This document shows, in pieces, positions 14,401 through 29,400 of a stretch of DNA of 64,000 bases. Made by a program: the position numbers and the translations under genes. Location: positions 3,944,501-4,008,500 of the forward strand of contig NC_092580.1 in the NCBI RefSeq assembly GCF_037975245.1, in the 5' to 3' direction. The notes under the pieces are model-generated. The model was not told the origin of the DNA and made no database searches. It was given only the letters and a program-made list of their open reading frames with translations. Every line of letters starts with the position of its first letter. Within the stretch, counting starts at the first letter, position 1. This DNA is from Apostichopus japonicus (taxonomy: Eukaryota; Echinodermata; Holothuroidea; Aspidochirotida; Stichopodidae).

Positions 14401-17400
14401 TATATAATAACAAATGTATGCAAATGGGGACCCAACGAGCATACATAACCACAAGAAAATGAGTTTATCCATAAAACAGATTTATTTATTTCCATATCAC
14501 AGCCAGGTATGACTTTAACTCATTTTTTGGCAACTTTCACTTTGTTTTTTGGTTTTTTTTGCATGTATGTGTAGATAACAAAAGTTAAGCATTCTGAACT
14601 TAGTGGATAAATTAGATCGATAAAATATCTATCCTTAGCGATACCCGAACGAATCTGAAAGGTTCTGATTTTTAAAACTAATATATCTTCTGGGATTGAA
14701 AGTGAAACAGCTTAAATGACACAGATGTTTAGCATTTGAGATTAAAAACAACAAAACTACTACATGAAACTATGAAAATTACCAGGATGGAATTAATGAG
14801 CATACATAATTGTCTATTCCGTGAAAAAAGGCACAGGAATCTATAATTGACAGTTTTTGTAACTATCCATAGCTCCACATTAAATTAAAGCATCCCTGCT
14901 TGTGATGTACTGAAGTGAACATTTTCTTTCAAACGTAAACTGCAGACATTTCAAATAAGTCTGTGGATTACAGCGCTATAATTTTTTTTCTCTTTCATCA
15001 AATTTAGAAAGATGGCATCAACTCACAAACTATAAAATTGAGTAATTATGTTGATCAAAGACAAGGGTAAAAATGGTTTCATGGTATGACATTTTCCCAT
15101 TTTTGATCACTGAAATTGGTTTTTATCTTGGTAAAATAAGTTTGTCACTTCAAACAGTAATCTGTAGCATCAGAGGGTAGATAGATTATATAGTGCAAGT
15201 CTGCAATCAACTGGCCACATGGAAAGCAGTGATTGCGATTGAAGCAGAAGCTATTGATAAGACCAAACAGCTGTTTTAAGCTTAGCTTGGATTTTCCCTT
15301 TTCAAAAACATTTTACACTGGATCAGTGTAGATTGCTGCGAGATGAAAGACCCACTTTATTTGGCATTTCTATGGCTTGAACCCACAAGCCTCCTAGATA
15401 GTAGAACTCATTGCCTGCAGATGTCAGTACTTTTATCAATGAGATCAAAGAATGGTGTTGTCTAGTTTAATGTCAGTCATGTTCTGATCTAGTGGAGTGT
15501 TTCTCTGTAGATGCTAGGGATCAATGCCTACAAATCTATACCAGCTCTATTATCCATAATATCAAAGAATGGTGCTGTCTAGTTTAATGTCAGTCATGAT
15601 CGGATCTAGAGAAGTGTTTCTCTGTAGATGTAAGTACTCATTAACTGCAGCTCCATTTTCCATAAGATCAAAGCATGGTGCTGTCTAGTTTAATGTCAGT
15701 CATGATCGGATCTAGAGAAGTGTTTCTCTGTAGATGTTAGTACTCATTAACTGCTGTTCCATCATCCATAAGATCAAAGAATGGTGCTGTCTAGTTTAAT
15801 GTCAGTCATCTTCTGATCTAGTGGAGTGTTTCTCTGTAGATGTAAGTACTCATTAACTGCTGCTCTATTATCCATAAGATCAAAGAATGATGCTGTCTAG
15901 TTTTATGTCAGTCATCTTCTGATCTAGTGGAGTGTTTCTCTGTAGATGTAAGTACTCATTAACCGAAGCTCTATATATTATCCATAAGATCAAAGAATGA
16001 TGCTGTCTAGTTTAATGTCAGTCATCTTCTGATCTGGTGGAGTGTTTCTCTGTAGATGTAAGTACTCATTAACCGAAGCTCTATATATTATCCATAAGAT
16101 CAAGGAATGATGCTGTCTAATTTAATGTCAGTCATCTTCTGATCTAGTGGAGTGTTTCTCTGTAGATGTAAGTACTCATTAACTGCTGTTCCATCATCCA
16201 TAAGATCAAAGAATGGTGCTGTCTAGTTTAATGTCAGTCATGTTCTGATCTAGAGAAGTGTTTCTCTGTAGATGTAAGTACTCATTAACTGCTGCTCTAT
16301 TATCCATAAGATCAAAGAATGATGCTGTCTAGTTTTATGTCAGTCATCTTCTGATCTAGTGGAGTGTTTCTCTGTAGATGTAAGTACTCATTAACTGAAG
16401 CTCTATTATCCATAAGATCAAAGAATGATGCTGTCTAGTTTAAAATCAGTCATGGTCTGATCCAGTTGCATGTTTCTCTATAGATGCTGGTTACACATAG
16501 CCCTGCAGGAAACAGCTCGATAGAATTCCATCTAGGATACTTTTGATAGCTAGCTGCATTTTACTTCTAGCATTACACGACCATAATTGTGCACTCCCCT
16601 CTTCTGATCCACTATGTTTGCTGTTCAGTATCGAATGCATTGTTGGCTATCAGACTACTTGTTTACATCAAATTATGGTTTGATCAGCTGGTAACTGGCC
16701 TAAACACTTGAATGAAATAACAAATGCAGCCCGGACTTTAGACAATGCCAATCACAGGTTAGCCTCCTCGTGTACATTGGCTCTAAGAGTGATACAGGTA
16801 TAGGCTAAGTGCTGATCATTGCTTTTAAAGGTATAATCAAACCACCACAATGAAACTGTCTGGGAAATAATAAAAACTTGAAAGAAGATACAATATTTCG
16901 CGCTAGTGAAACTCATGTTTGTGTGTGGGGATGGGGAGAGTGGGGGGGGGGGTTATTAAGCACAGTGCTGACCGCACTGTTCTCTATCTCTGCGTGTGCT
17001 ACACATCTGTTATAGAAACAACTAATAGAGCAAGTTGTATCTACTTGCCTAAGAATGTACACATTTGTGTGTCTGGGAACGATGTATGAACAAGACTTCC
17101 TGAAGGAAGTATGAACAGAAAAGTTCAGATATTTGATCATTATTATTCTGGATTTGCAACGAAAGAAATACTGGACGTTAATATTTTCTTTGGCTGACCA
17201 CTCACTAATTCACTGAAAACAGAGAAATAGAAGGGATTAAATATCACAAGTTTGGCAGAAATGTAAGACTTGTTTCCATAATCTAAACGACGGCCTTGGC
17301 TAGACTTTGTTTTTCAGTTATAATTGACAACAGCTGGGGTACGTCACAAATGTAAAGTAAGAAATGATAAAGAGAGAAAGGGCTCCCTCTTTCATTGTGT

Positions 17401-20400
17401 AAATGGAAAAATAGTCCAATAAATAATAGTCCAACCAAAGTGTGTTTTGTTAGATGCGATAGCTGGCAACTAGCAGAAATGTGGTATTTGGCTATGGTCT
17501 GAAATCAAACTATGGGGCACGACCTCAAACATGGGTTTTGGAAAATGGTCTGTGAGTCACATGATTGTCCAGCAGCGCAAAATTTATCTACAGTTTTCCG
17601 AGCTAGCCGGCAGAGATTGATTACGGCAATTTAGCATTAGGTCCATAGCCCAAGCTAGCTTTCATGCATTTTTTGCATCCATTCTGAGGGTGGGGGTCCT
17701 GAGGGGTGAGGTTCTGAGGGGTGGGGTCCTGAGGGGTGGGATACTGTGGGTTGTTGCTCAGTCCTCATTGAAGGTCTTGGTTCTGTGAACAGCTGGTTTA
17801 TGGTCTCATGAAATTCATGTACATGATATGAATTTTTACAATCTCCTGGATGTGAACGGACTAGATATTGCAACAACAACAACAACAAAAAACTTGAAAC
17901 TTACTTGTGCGTCTGAAAACTGACAAAGAATGTAGTTGTCTGTTGGGGAGAGACTTCTTAAACAGGAATATGTGTTGTTGTATGCATCCTCACAAACACA
18001 ATTTGGCCAGCATTCCTGAAATATCAACAACAACCAAAAATAATATAAACAATGTACATTCTCTAAGCAAAAAAAAATGGACATTCAGCAAATAATAATA
18101 ACGGCCAACATTCACTAAATAATGAGAGAAAGCGATCGAAAGATAAATTCCCAGTAAACTTGTCCGACTTTATGAAAAATTGCGATTGTGAATAAACACA
18201 ATAGAAAAGATGAAAATTACTAAAGCCCAAAATAAATTTCGAAAACAGTATTATCTGCCAGGCAAGAAGTTAATAACATAAAATACATTAGATAGCTGCA
18301 AGGGAATGAGTTGTAGGAAATGAATTCTCTGGTGGACTTATATCGAAATGCCAAACGAAGAAGAAAGTGGTATTTGAATTTAGAACAAATTATTACCATA
18401 ACTTGGTGGAACAAACAGAGTCAATTTTAAAGCTAAACTTCCCAGGGGAAAGAAATGAGCTGTAGGCACTTGATCAGCCTCTTCATCACATATTTCATAA
18501 CCATGAATATGTAATCAATACATGGAACAAGGTCATGTTTGTGAGGCAGAGAAATTACTAACAAGCAGGAAGTGCAAGTAAAACTATATTTTGCAGGTCT
18601 ACTTCATGAAAAAATAAAAATAAAATTACAAAAATACCATAAAATTTGAAGAAGAAACAATTTCTATCTTCATCATACAAAATGCTATGACAGTGTGATT
18701 CTGACCTAAAGACGCAGAAAATATCTAGCATTTTAATTATGCGATCAACTTCGGCCAACAGAATTTTCACTTTAACAGACTTTGTCACTGGATGACAGCC
18801 TGGGCAAGAGAGATGCTTGGATTTCCCAAATTTATTACTAAAAAGTATAAAAAAAAAAATAGATGACACCCCCCCTCATCCATAAAATGTTAGATACCTG
18901 TATAATTAGGATAATATTGTAGAAGGCACAGCATATTTTTATTATTTACGATACCACTTAAGTTGTCTTTGTTAATGCAAACCTGTCATGAGTTTGAAGC
19001 TAGATGGCAGATCACATTGAACATCATCACTGAATTTTAAATCATACTTTGAGAAGAATATCACTTGGAAAAAGAAAGCAGATATCCAAAAAACTTAGCA
19101 GGTTTTTGTCACAACTGAGAACAGACTTTGACCTCTGTTTGACCTCACATTTCCATTGATCCACACAAAAAAACAACAGGATTCTCTATTCATTGAAATT
19201 GTTTTACAGTGGATCTATGGATATCATCCAAGTTTTACTTTTGTAGTTATCATGTTAACAATGTTTTCAGACTTTGATATCTGTTTACCTTAAATGACCT
19301 GTGACCTCCAGAAAACAAAAAACAATCGTTCTTGTACTCATTAAAGTGGATCTCCACTCAAAGTATGAAGTTCAACACAGAGTCCTTTTGAGCTATTGTG
19401 TTTAGAAGCCCTTACAAACATTTGTGTATTACATTCAGACCCCATTGTTTTTCCAATGTTTTAATCCAAGTACCCTACCCTTAACAAAACCTTAACAATA
19501 GAATTCTTCTGAGGACAATGGTGATTTTTTCCAAATGACATAAGAGGACTTGGAGTTTCTTTGTTCAAGTCCTCAGTCTGAACACAAAACAAGTGCACAA
19601 ATACATATATACACATTCATACAGACATCATAACTATCGCATAAATTAATTTAGTCTTCGAACCAAAGAGAAAGAGTTTGAATATCAGCATAATTCTCTT
19701 TTGGTACAATTTTAAGGTCTGCCAACACAGATGGAAAAGGAAACCAGAAAAGCCAGTGGGCTTATTGTGATTCCTTGCCATTGAGATTATAATCCCAAGC
19801 TTTCGTCATTGTTGATTAAATCGATCAGCAAGGTTCTATCACTGCCTGTGGACCTACCTACTAAAAAATGTTAACTTACCATGTTTACAAGCTATTTTTA
19901 GCAGAAATCAACTCAAGCCCTGCCCTGCTATCTACCAACACCTTCACACAAAGTATGATTCAATTCTGAAAATGTTTACAATTGACCCTGTGACCTCATT
20001 AATATTCTTGAGATGAGCACCAAAATAAAAAATCGGAAGATTAAATATAGTTTGGATTGAGAGTGTTCCGACCCAATTCATGTCGAATTACTATTTCACA
20101 TTCAGGTCGCTACATGACCAAATGCTTGTGATCTGATCCGGGCAGACACTTTACAATAATAACACAAAACAACCGGTAAAAAATTTAGTTTTAATTTCAA
20201 TTCTTTTCATGGAGAGACTGCTTGTCTTGACAGCTACAGCTTTCATTTCTACTTCCAAATATTGCTAAATACATATTTTTGTTTTATTGTTTATGCTTCC
20301 CCTTTTTGGGAATGACAGCTTCCTCTTTCATAATCTCAAAAGGCTAGATTTCAAAGCTTGATCTTTATGTCCTTCAAGTCTGAACAATAGAGCAATGATC

Positions 20401-23400
20401 AAGTTTGCAACTTGCACTTACAAAGGCATAGAGCACGTATATATCGGGTGTCGCTCTAGTGATTTTAATCTCAAACCATGGATGTAACTTTATAACCAGA
20501 AAACCTTTGTAATTGAGAAACCCTCGCATTGCTTGAAAAACAAGTTTATTTATAAACAGGTTTTTCTTTCCTTTTTTAATTTTTTTTTTAGATGAAGGTC
20601 AAGCAAGGTATGCTCAAAAGTGGGTCGGTGAAAGCTGTGTGGGGGAGGAAAAGGGGGGGAGGGGTAAACCTATGACAGTTGTGTTGTCCCTATACATGCT
20701 TGGAATCCGGAGAAACGTTTCTGTGTATTTATAACACTTTTCGATTTAAAACAAACAGAAGATCAAATAGTTTTGATGACATCGGATATGTCATTATTAA
20801 TGAGGAGAAATTATCTCACAACAACTTTAAAAAAAGTTCAATTTCAAAGTAAGAGGTAGCTGTTCCCGAGTGTATTGGAAGCACTGAGTGTGTTGATGTT
20901 AGTCCCCTCATTATTCAAAATAAATTAATAAAGTGTCAAGAGGGAACTGAAGTCTTTCATTACATAAATATATAATAACACAGAGAGTATTTAAGAAAGA
21001 ATTGGCAGGTCTACTTCCAAGTTTCACAACCTGTTCTCTTTGCTTGTATCTGGACAACAGAAATATCCACACTGAAGTAAGTTGGGGCAAAGGTCACACT
21101 ATTTTGATAATATTCTGTCTGCAAGTAGGGATGGAACTTAATCCGTTATTTTATTCTGGGGTGGGGATGATCTAAAGTCCCCCTGTCCCTCCCCCCGAAA
21201 GGATACATGGTAGGACTAACAATAGCCATTGTTACTTAAAGCCAACAATGTGACTTGATCATATCTAATCAACACAAAGCAACATGTCTTAAAGCTCTAA
21301 ACTATCATGACTGCTTGTAACTCAAATGTCCGTCATTTGACATCAGATCAACTCACTGTCAGATTACACAATTGAAATCCATTTTTCAGTAGAAACACAA
21401 ATTTTTGGTTTGGACAAGTTGTCTAAAGAATATTCACCAAAAATCCTACAAACATCATCCAAGGGGACCTCCAAACCATGGAGTGGTCTGCAAACTTTAG
21501 GACCATGACCCAAGGACATCCATGAGGACCGAGCATGACCCACCAGACCCCCCCACCCCTCAGAATCGATGCTCGGAAAGTTTGCGTAAATTTTCTTGAC
21601 ATTTGGAAGAATCCTGCAACTCCCCACAAAATGTTTCTTGACCCACTTTTGGTTTTCACACCATAGTTGTGCAGACTGTTGCTTTAAAGAACTACTTACA
21701 TTAAGATATTCTGTGTGTGTACAATCCTCAAATCCTTTAGCTAAATATTCTCCCTGATGCTCAATCAACATATCCTTCCTCCAGGCCGCGTTCTTCTTTT
21801 TCTTCTTCTTCGGTAACTGCACCATGGGGAAAGAAAATAAAACAATTTATAAACTAGAGCAGCCCTTGCTGTAGTATCATCTTAGTAATTCTGTTCTATC
21901 TTGGAGAGGCGACATTCTATTGGCAGCAGTCATTGTTGACGAAGATGGAACAATTACTCAATTTTAGAGCAAACGGATGGCTATAGGGTCGCAAGCTGTT
22001 ATAAACAATGTATTTCATCATTGGGCGGATACACGATCAGTGAAGAGCCCACCATCAGCAGATATATATCCAGCCATCCAATCGTATTGTTGAGAGGGTA
22101 CAACACAACCATCACTGTGAACACGGTGCCCGCTAATATTCCACAGTGTTCAGTTTGGTGTATAAGGTCACTTTAATGAACAGGCAGAGCAACAATTTAC
22201 TGCTAGAGGGTGCAAAAAATAGCTGACGAAAGGCTGCAAATCTTGGAATTCCCCATCACCTTTGCAATTGTGAAAATAGGTAATTTTTTTACATCCTTTC
22301 CCTATTATTATGATGTGACAAAATTTATCATGCTTTGTCCCAAGATGTTTGGCAGAAGAATAGAAAACTGGACAGTAATGTGCAGTGCTGTGACCAAATA
22401 CACAAAGCAGACCTCATTCAGATAATATTAACATTTACACACTCTCAATGTTTTCACTTGATGACAAAGAATTGGGTTCATGTTCTCAGCCTTTTAAGCA
22501 GAGCGATAATGGAATAGCCCACGGGCAAATAGAAACACTACCAACACGGCAGTTGGTTTAAGGGTTTTCCGTTGCCATGTCCAATATGGCTAGATTTATG
22601 TATTTCAGCAGGTTCAGACCAATCCATTTGATGTCCCTATTATCCCAGAAACTTCACACCCCTCCCCCTCCCCCTCTCCAAGATGTACCTTGCAGCAAAA
22701 GACAGAGTTACGGTACTTTCCAACCTTTATACCATTCTGAACTAAAGCCATAAGCATCGTGATTTATCTATACACTGTACATATTTGACGAAAGATCAAA
22801 GATTCCACAAATAAACTCCAAAATTAAAGTTTGATATGCACACCAATTGCAGAATTTAGAGTTGTGCAATAGACTGGCACAATATTATAGATTTATTCAT
22901 AGGTCCTCATTCTTCCATTTCTAGGAACTTTGTCTACTACTTCTATCAGATAATCTACACGACTACACGTCACACTGTAAACCCATTGTTTCGTCATAGT
23001 TTGTCGTTAGCCAATAACACGTAGAACACAACATTCATGAAGCTTACCAAAAGGGGAACAAAGGATGTGCCATCTACATCTGTTGGTTCAGTACCGCTGG
23101 CCAAGTGGACAAACGTAGGCATCAAATCAATCGTCAAAACAGGATCAAGACTTTTGGATCCGGCTTTCACTCCAGGTCCTCTAACAAGAAGCGGGACTCG
23201 AATGTCAAACTCGTACATCTGTCTCTTGTCATTAGGTAATGAAAATTGACCTGTCGGATTAAACAGAGTTTAAGATGACGGGTTACAAAGGGTTCGACTC
23301 TGGAAACTTTAATTAAGCTATAATACTGTCGACGAACCAACCGTGTACTTATTAACCCCTAACGAATGATGTTTCTTCTCTTTATGCCGTTGACGGTGAT

Positions 23401-26400
23401 CCAAATAGCTCAGTCATTGAAATCAAGGTCTTAAAGTTCTATTCCAACTATCAAAGGGACAAAGCAGAATTTTGTGATGATTTTTTGCAGTCCCCAATCA
23501 GTGGATATCACTTAAGCCTAGAAAGGTTCTTATTACATGGTGGTCTATACTTCAAATTAGTCCTCAACCACTTAAACCTAATGGCATCTATTCCAGCTAT
23601 TAAAAGTACAAATCTTAATATGGTGATGCTTAGGCCCCCAATCACGTGCACAACGATTTACAAGTTTTGTACCTGACATCAACGAGAAAAAAACACAAAA
23701 TACTAAGTCTGAGTATAAGCCATCTCATGTTTCCAACTGCACAACAGGCTGACTGATAAGTTGACTCTCTGAGAGAGTATATAAGTCATCTCATGTTTCC
23801 AACTGCACTACAGGCTGACTGATAAGTTGACTCTCTGAGAGAGTATAAGTCATCTCATGATTCCAACTGCACTACAGGCTGACTGATAAGTTGACTCTCT
23901 GAGAGAGTATAAGTCATCTCATGTTTCCAACTGCACTACAGGCAGACTGATAAGTTGACTCTCTGAGAGAGTATAAGTCATCTCATGATTCCAACTGCAC
24001 TACATGCAGACTGATAAGTTGACTCTGTAAGAGGTAATATGTCAACCATGATTCCAACTCCACAAGAGCAAACTGAAATCATTCATGAGACTCTCAAGAA
24101 GCTTGCCTATACCTTCAAAGTCGACAAAATTCAGTATATATAGCCCAACCCATGTAACACTTATTGGAAAAGTCGCTTAACATCCTTGGCAATGTAAAGT
24201 CAGAAATGAAGATTAGCATAGCAATCACCAGTAGGAGATATCTGAGACCAAGTCCTCTTCAGGATGGAAATGTCAGGCCAACTTACTTTTACACATTCAG
24301 TTTATTTTGGTCTAACAATACATGTAAATCTGATACTAGCTTACACTAAATCAGATAACCTTTGAGAGAAAGATACAACACAAACATGAAAAGTTGGAAT
24401 CCTGAATCGCTTATTCAAATGACACCACTGACATTGACAATTTAGCTCTCTGTGAGAGAATTCATGGACAATACTTCTGTTTAACTCAAATGTAATGTAA
24501 AAGTTTTAATAATGATCCCTTATTCTGAGAATCATAAAACCGAAAGGAACTTTACCAAAACTACCGATATTTTAGGGATCAAAAAAATAATTACTATTGA
24601 TGAAACCAAGACATCCTCATCTATATTTTCAATTAAGGAGATAAATAATTAATTAAGGTAAATAATGCCATTTTACTCGTCCAGTTGTCCCTTGGACACT
24701 GTGTTATAACAGTTTTGTAGAAAGTCATGACTCATGTTGCTTAAAAATGTCTAAAGTGACTCAAACAACATCGTGAAATTTTAGCTAAAATGATCACACA
24801 GTGACTGGAATCCACGACTCGACTCGAGTCAGGAAAACCGCTGACAGTGACTTGTATCACAGTCAAGTGACTGCTTACGACATTGGTCAGTACGAATCAT
24901 GTACGTTGTTGTAATCCCAAATGTACATTTACTTAAATCAAAACAAATTGTCCTGATTTATTTTTGGGGAGATGGAAACTTAAACAGCTAAGCCCCTGAA
25001 CCAACCTTACCTATAAATCTCTCTTTTAACATTAAACTTTCTATTATATGAGACTGCTCAGTGTCTATTGTCGGGTTAACAGAATTCAGTAACGATTCTA
25101 TTTTATCAGAGAAACGAAACTCTTTTATTTCGGCACCAGACTTTTTACTGTTTCATATCCCTTTAACGTACAAACATGGCAGCGACGCCCGCCAACCAGA
25201 AAAAAAGATTTAAATTATTAACAAAAATGTTTGTAGTAGCATAAAGAGTTTAATGAGCTAGTTTTCAACAAGTTTTATTAACCATCTTTTTATCTTTCTA
25301 TTTCTTGTTGCATTTGTTCCATACGAATCCTTCATAAGTCATTTGGAAATATGTTAAGCAAAATCAGTCGAACAAATGCATATCTGTAGATTTCCACTTT
25401 CATGATCTTTGGGGTCATTAGGGCATTTTAGATATATTTTGCGAAAGACTACGAAAATGAAACACATAACACAACGAGTATGAAATAATCAGAATAGAAG
25501 TCTCATAGCACCTTTCATCATAAATGCTGACGAAACAATAATGAAAGTTGTTTTCCTAAATCATCCCTTTCGTAACTGGTAACTTTACTGTCACAATGAG
25601 GTCATTTATCTCCCCACAACCCCATCCCCCCCCCTCCTCCGCAAATTATTCAAGAGGCATAACAGTGAAAGACAGGGCTAACACTTGAAAATCACATACA
25701 GTTGCATTTTCAATGGTACTTTTGGTCCACAACCTACTCCCAGATTTTTCAACTGGACCGGGATGGTTCATTTCTTGGTTTAAATTTTAACGTTATCGGT
25801 TCATTCATTTGCTGTCACAATGTTAGTACCTGAAGAGATGATGACATTAACCCACAAGATGGGGTCCATTCATTCTTTTTCTTTTAAGTGACTTTTAGAT
25901 TTTAATTAAAAAGTTAACCAAACCTGTTTAAAACATCACCACAATAAAACTAGTGTAACTGACATAGTTTCATGCACGTAATTTTTTGCTGTTTCTCCCT
26001 CCATCCAAAATGACTAATTTTTTCAAAATGAAGAAATATGTCTTGATAACATTTTAAACGCTACAATGGAATTTCAATTTAAGGAAAAGGACAAAGTGTC
26101 TTTGTACTTAAGTTTCCAAAGAAATTGAGCAAGCATCTTTTTGCATTCTAAAGGTCACCAATTTCATCAGACCTACCTTCTTACATAAATTGATCAAACT
26201 GGTTATAAATTCATCAAATCTTCATGAATCTGATTCGATCCTCAACAGTTAAGTCACTTAGGTATTTTTTCTTAAGGTGGTCATCATTATGGTCCCAAAT
26301 AAACTAGATAGTCAAATAGTGTACACTGATGCTCCAACTTCAACAAGCGTTTTACTACCACCAGGAAAGTTGTGTTTTTTGGACGTAATTTGGAGATGCA

Positions 26401-29400
26401 GAATTGTCAGGAAGGAACTTCTGGCAATATTTAGCATGCTAAACTTTGCGGCTGATACTGATGACATTTTAATGGCTATCAAACCATATCTCAAAAAATA
26501 TATTTAATTTGGAAATTTTCAGAATTTCATTCATCAATAGAAATTAAATTTGAAATTTTCAAGCAAATGATCTACATTATTATGGTAAATTTTTAATTGA
26601 AAAGTTGATCCAAATCAGCTATAAAATCTCTTTTTTTTGTTGCACCGATCACAATCTGTTAAACAGTTGGTCACAGCAAAATGTTACACATGTAGCAAGG
26701 AACGGTGTCACTCTTAGGTGACTTTCACAAACTGTAGAAACCCAAATCTTATAAAATATGGAGGACAACAAAATATTAAAAATAATGATCAAAGAATTTA
26801 CTGTCATAAATATCAAAAATTATAACCAAACAGAGAATTAATTATGCATACTGTAATCCATATATTCCTGGGAGTCTTCTCAGCTAAAAGACACCAACTT
26901 ACTTACCGAGGTGGAAGCCATTGTCGGATGCGAAGAAAATGAAGGTCGAATTCAAGAGGGTTAAGTTCTCCAGGGTAGTTATGAGATCGGAGACCATATC
27001 ATCAACGGAGAGTAGCGTTCTCCATCTATCAAGAAGCAGACGAGGAAGAAAAAAAAACTGCATCATATTTAAAATCTGCTCAAACTTTCCTCTAAATCTG
27101 GTGGCAGTATGACCCGACTGACATAATTCTGCGAGCAACATTCCATCCTGGTTTGCAAGACGAAGAACACAGAATGTATGTAAAAAAAATGTCACATTGT
27201 TGCAAGATTTTGAAGAATTTTCTCCGTCAGGCCTGAAACTGGTACTAATATTGCTATATTTATGTTGTGTTGTGCCACCAAACTGATGTTCTGATCTAGA
27301 TATTATTTTCATGTGTTGAAGGGCAATGAAACAATGCACTCTCTCATTATTATGTGTTGTAAAGCAAACTAAACATCTGCATTCAATTATCATTTGTGTG
27401 TTTAAATATCAACAATTGCTCTGGACACTGTAACATGATCATGTCTTTAATAAGTGAAGCAACAGTAATTAATATCTTTATGTTGTTTTATTATTAGATT
27501 GCTGTGTGAATTACCAATTACCAATCACTACCTCTGTTGTTATGCACAGTTGGTTTCCGATACTATTAGCATGTTGACCCTAAGTAATGAACAGTTCTAA
27601 ATAATTGTTTGTTATTTATTGGAATGTGCTGTAACATTAACAATCATAACATTCTATTGTTTATAAACAGTCGCAATAATGTCATGTTTCTCAAAGTAGT
27701 TAACACTGTTACCGACACTAATTTTGATGTTCATATTTTGTGTAGCAGGTTTGAAGTCGCTGAAGTTTGTCTCGTTAATACTTTGGTTCCTGTAAAAAAA
27801 ACCTGCTATATATGCAACTTTACACTTGTATAGCAATTTCCAAATTTTGAATAGCATTTTGAGATGCGACATGTGTCTATTACAAACGAGCAGGCAGCAA
27901 TGAATTGAGAGAACCTGGGTTTGTTATTGGACAGGAGAGAGTTGTCATGGTTTTTAGGCATGGTGGTACATGTGTCCGGGTTAACTGATGCCACCTGTCT
28001 AAAAGTTAATCCTAAGTCCCCTGAAACAAAGATGGTCAGTCACTGAAGTCTCCACAAATGATGCAATTCCAAGAACCATTTGTGACGAGCATAAGCGAAG
28101 CTTTGAGAGATAAATTGGACCTTGAATCCGATAATTAATACGATGTTTCCCCCACAGTGTGATCCAGAGGTTTCGGACGTGACTAAACATGATGGAAACA
28201 ACAGTGATGCTGGTTGTTTCTTCTCGACTACTCTCCCTAAAAATGGGCAGCAAAATAAAACATACACGGGGATTGATGAAAAGACAGTGTAATCCTAAAA
28301 CATTGGTTCAATGTTGAGTACGTCGAACCAGAAGCTGTTGCTGGGGTGCCAAAGGCTATTGAATTAGATAGCATATGTGAGCCGGAAATTCTTGGAAACC
28401 ACAAAGAACAGAGTCATGAAGTAAGTGTACTTCTGCTTGACCACCACTTGACCACTGCTTGACCAGTGCTCGATCAAGCAGAGCAAGAGGAGCTACAAGA
28501 GTGGAACGAGTTCTCCGTGTAAATAGAAATTCTAGACAAAAGGACAAGCAGGTATTACCACCAGATGGGTGTGTACCGTTAAAGTACCTCCAAGAAGACA
28601 CATTCCAACAGCTCGACTAGTGGCCAGAGGCTTTGAAGATTCTGAGAAAGATTGCATCAAGAAAGCTTCTCCCACCTGTTCTACAGACTCACAGAGACTA
28701 CTCAAAATGAATAGAATGTTAGTTTCATGAACATCCAAACTGCTTAATTCTCCAAGGATCACCTTTACACAGAAATGTTTAACATTAGGCCTCCCAAAGA
28801 AGCTGATACCAACTTGATCTGGCATCTTGTAAAGTGTGTATATGGACTGGGTGATGCCTCCCTCCATTGGTAAGATAAAGTAAAAGGAAGTCATGACCAA
28901 CTGTGGTGGCAAAGCTTCCAAGATTGACCCGGCAGTCTTCCATTGGTTTCAGGGAGAGAAAAGGATTACTGTAACTTTTAGCCAGTCACATAGATGATTT
29001 CGTATTGGCTGGAGAAGTTGTAATCAAGAAAATCAGAAAATGTTATTTGTGTACGAGAAGAGGCATCCACATCCTTTCAGTACATCTTTCCACAAAGACA
29101 GGTTGTCTTGAACTTGACCAGAAAGCCTACATTAGCCATCTACAAATTATTCCTGTGTGAAAAGAAAGAGCCACAGAGAGAAAAGGACCCACTAGTGAAA
29201 AGTGAAGTAGATGCTTTGAGGGCTTAGACTGGCCAAATGATATGGGTTGCTAACCAGACCCGTCCACATGTCTTGTTTGATGCCAGTACCCACAGTTCCT
29301 CACTACAGAATGGAACAGTTTCTGACATTTTATTGGATGTGAACAAATTCAGCAGGTGAATTCAGCCTGAATCCATTCAGCTCAAGTTTCACCAGCTTGG

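Noticed and set aside
15340-15410. Reverse B-box-like GGTTCAAGCC suggesting another tRNA-derived SINE
   Set aside because: No good A box at the proper spacing and no tail.
28532-28921. 129-residue minus-strand open frame
   Set aside because: Antisense shadow of the Ty1/copia reverse transcriptase relic.
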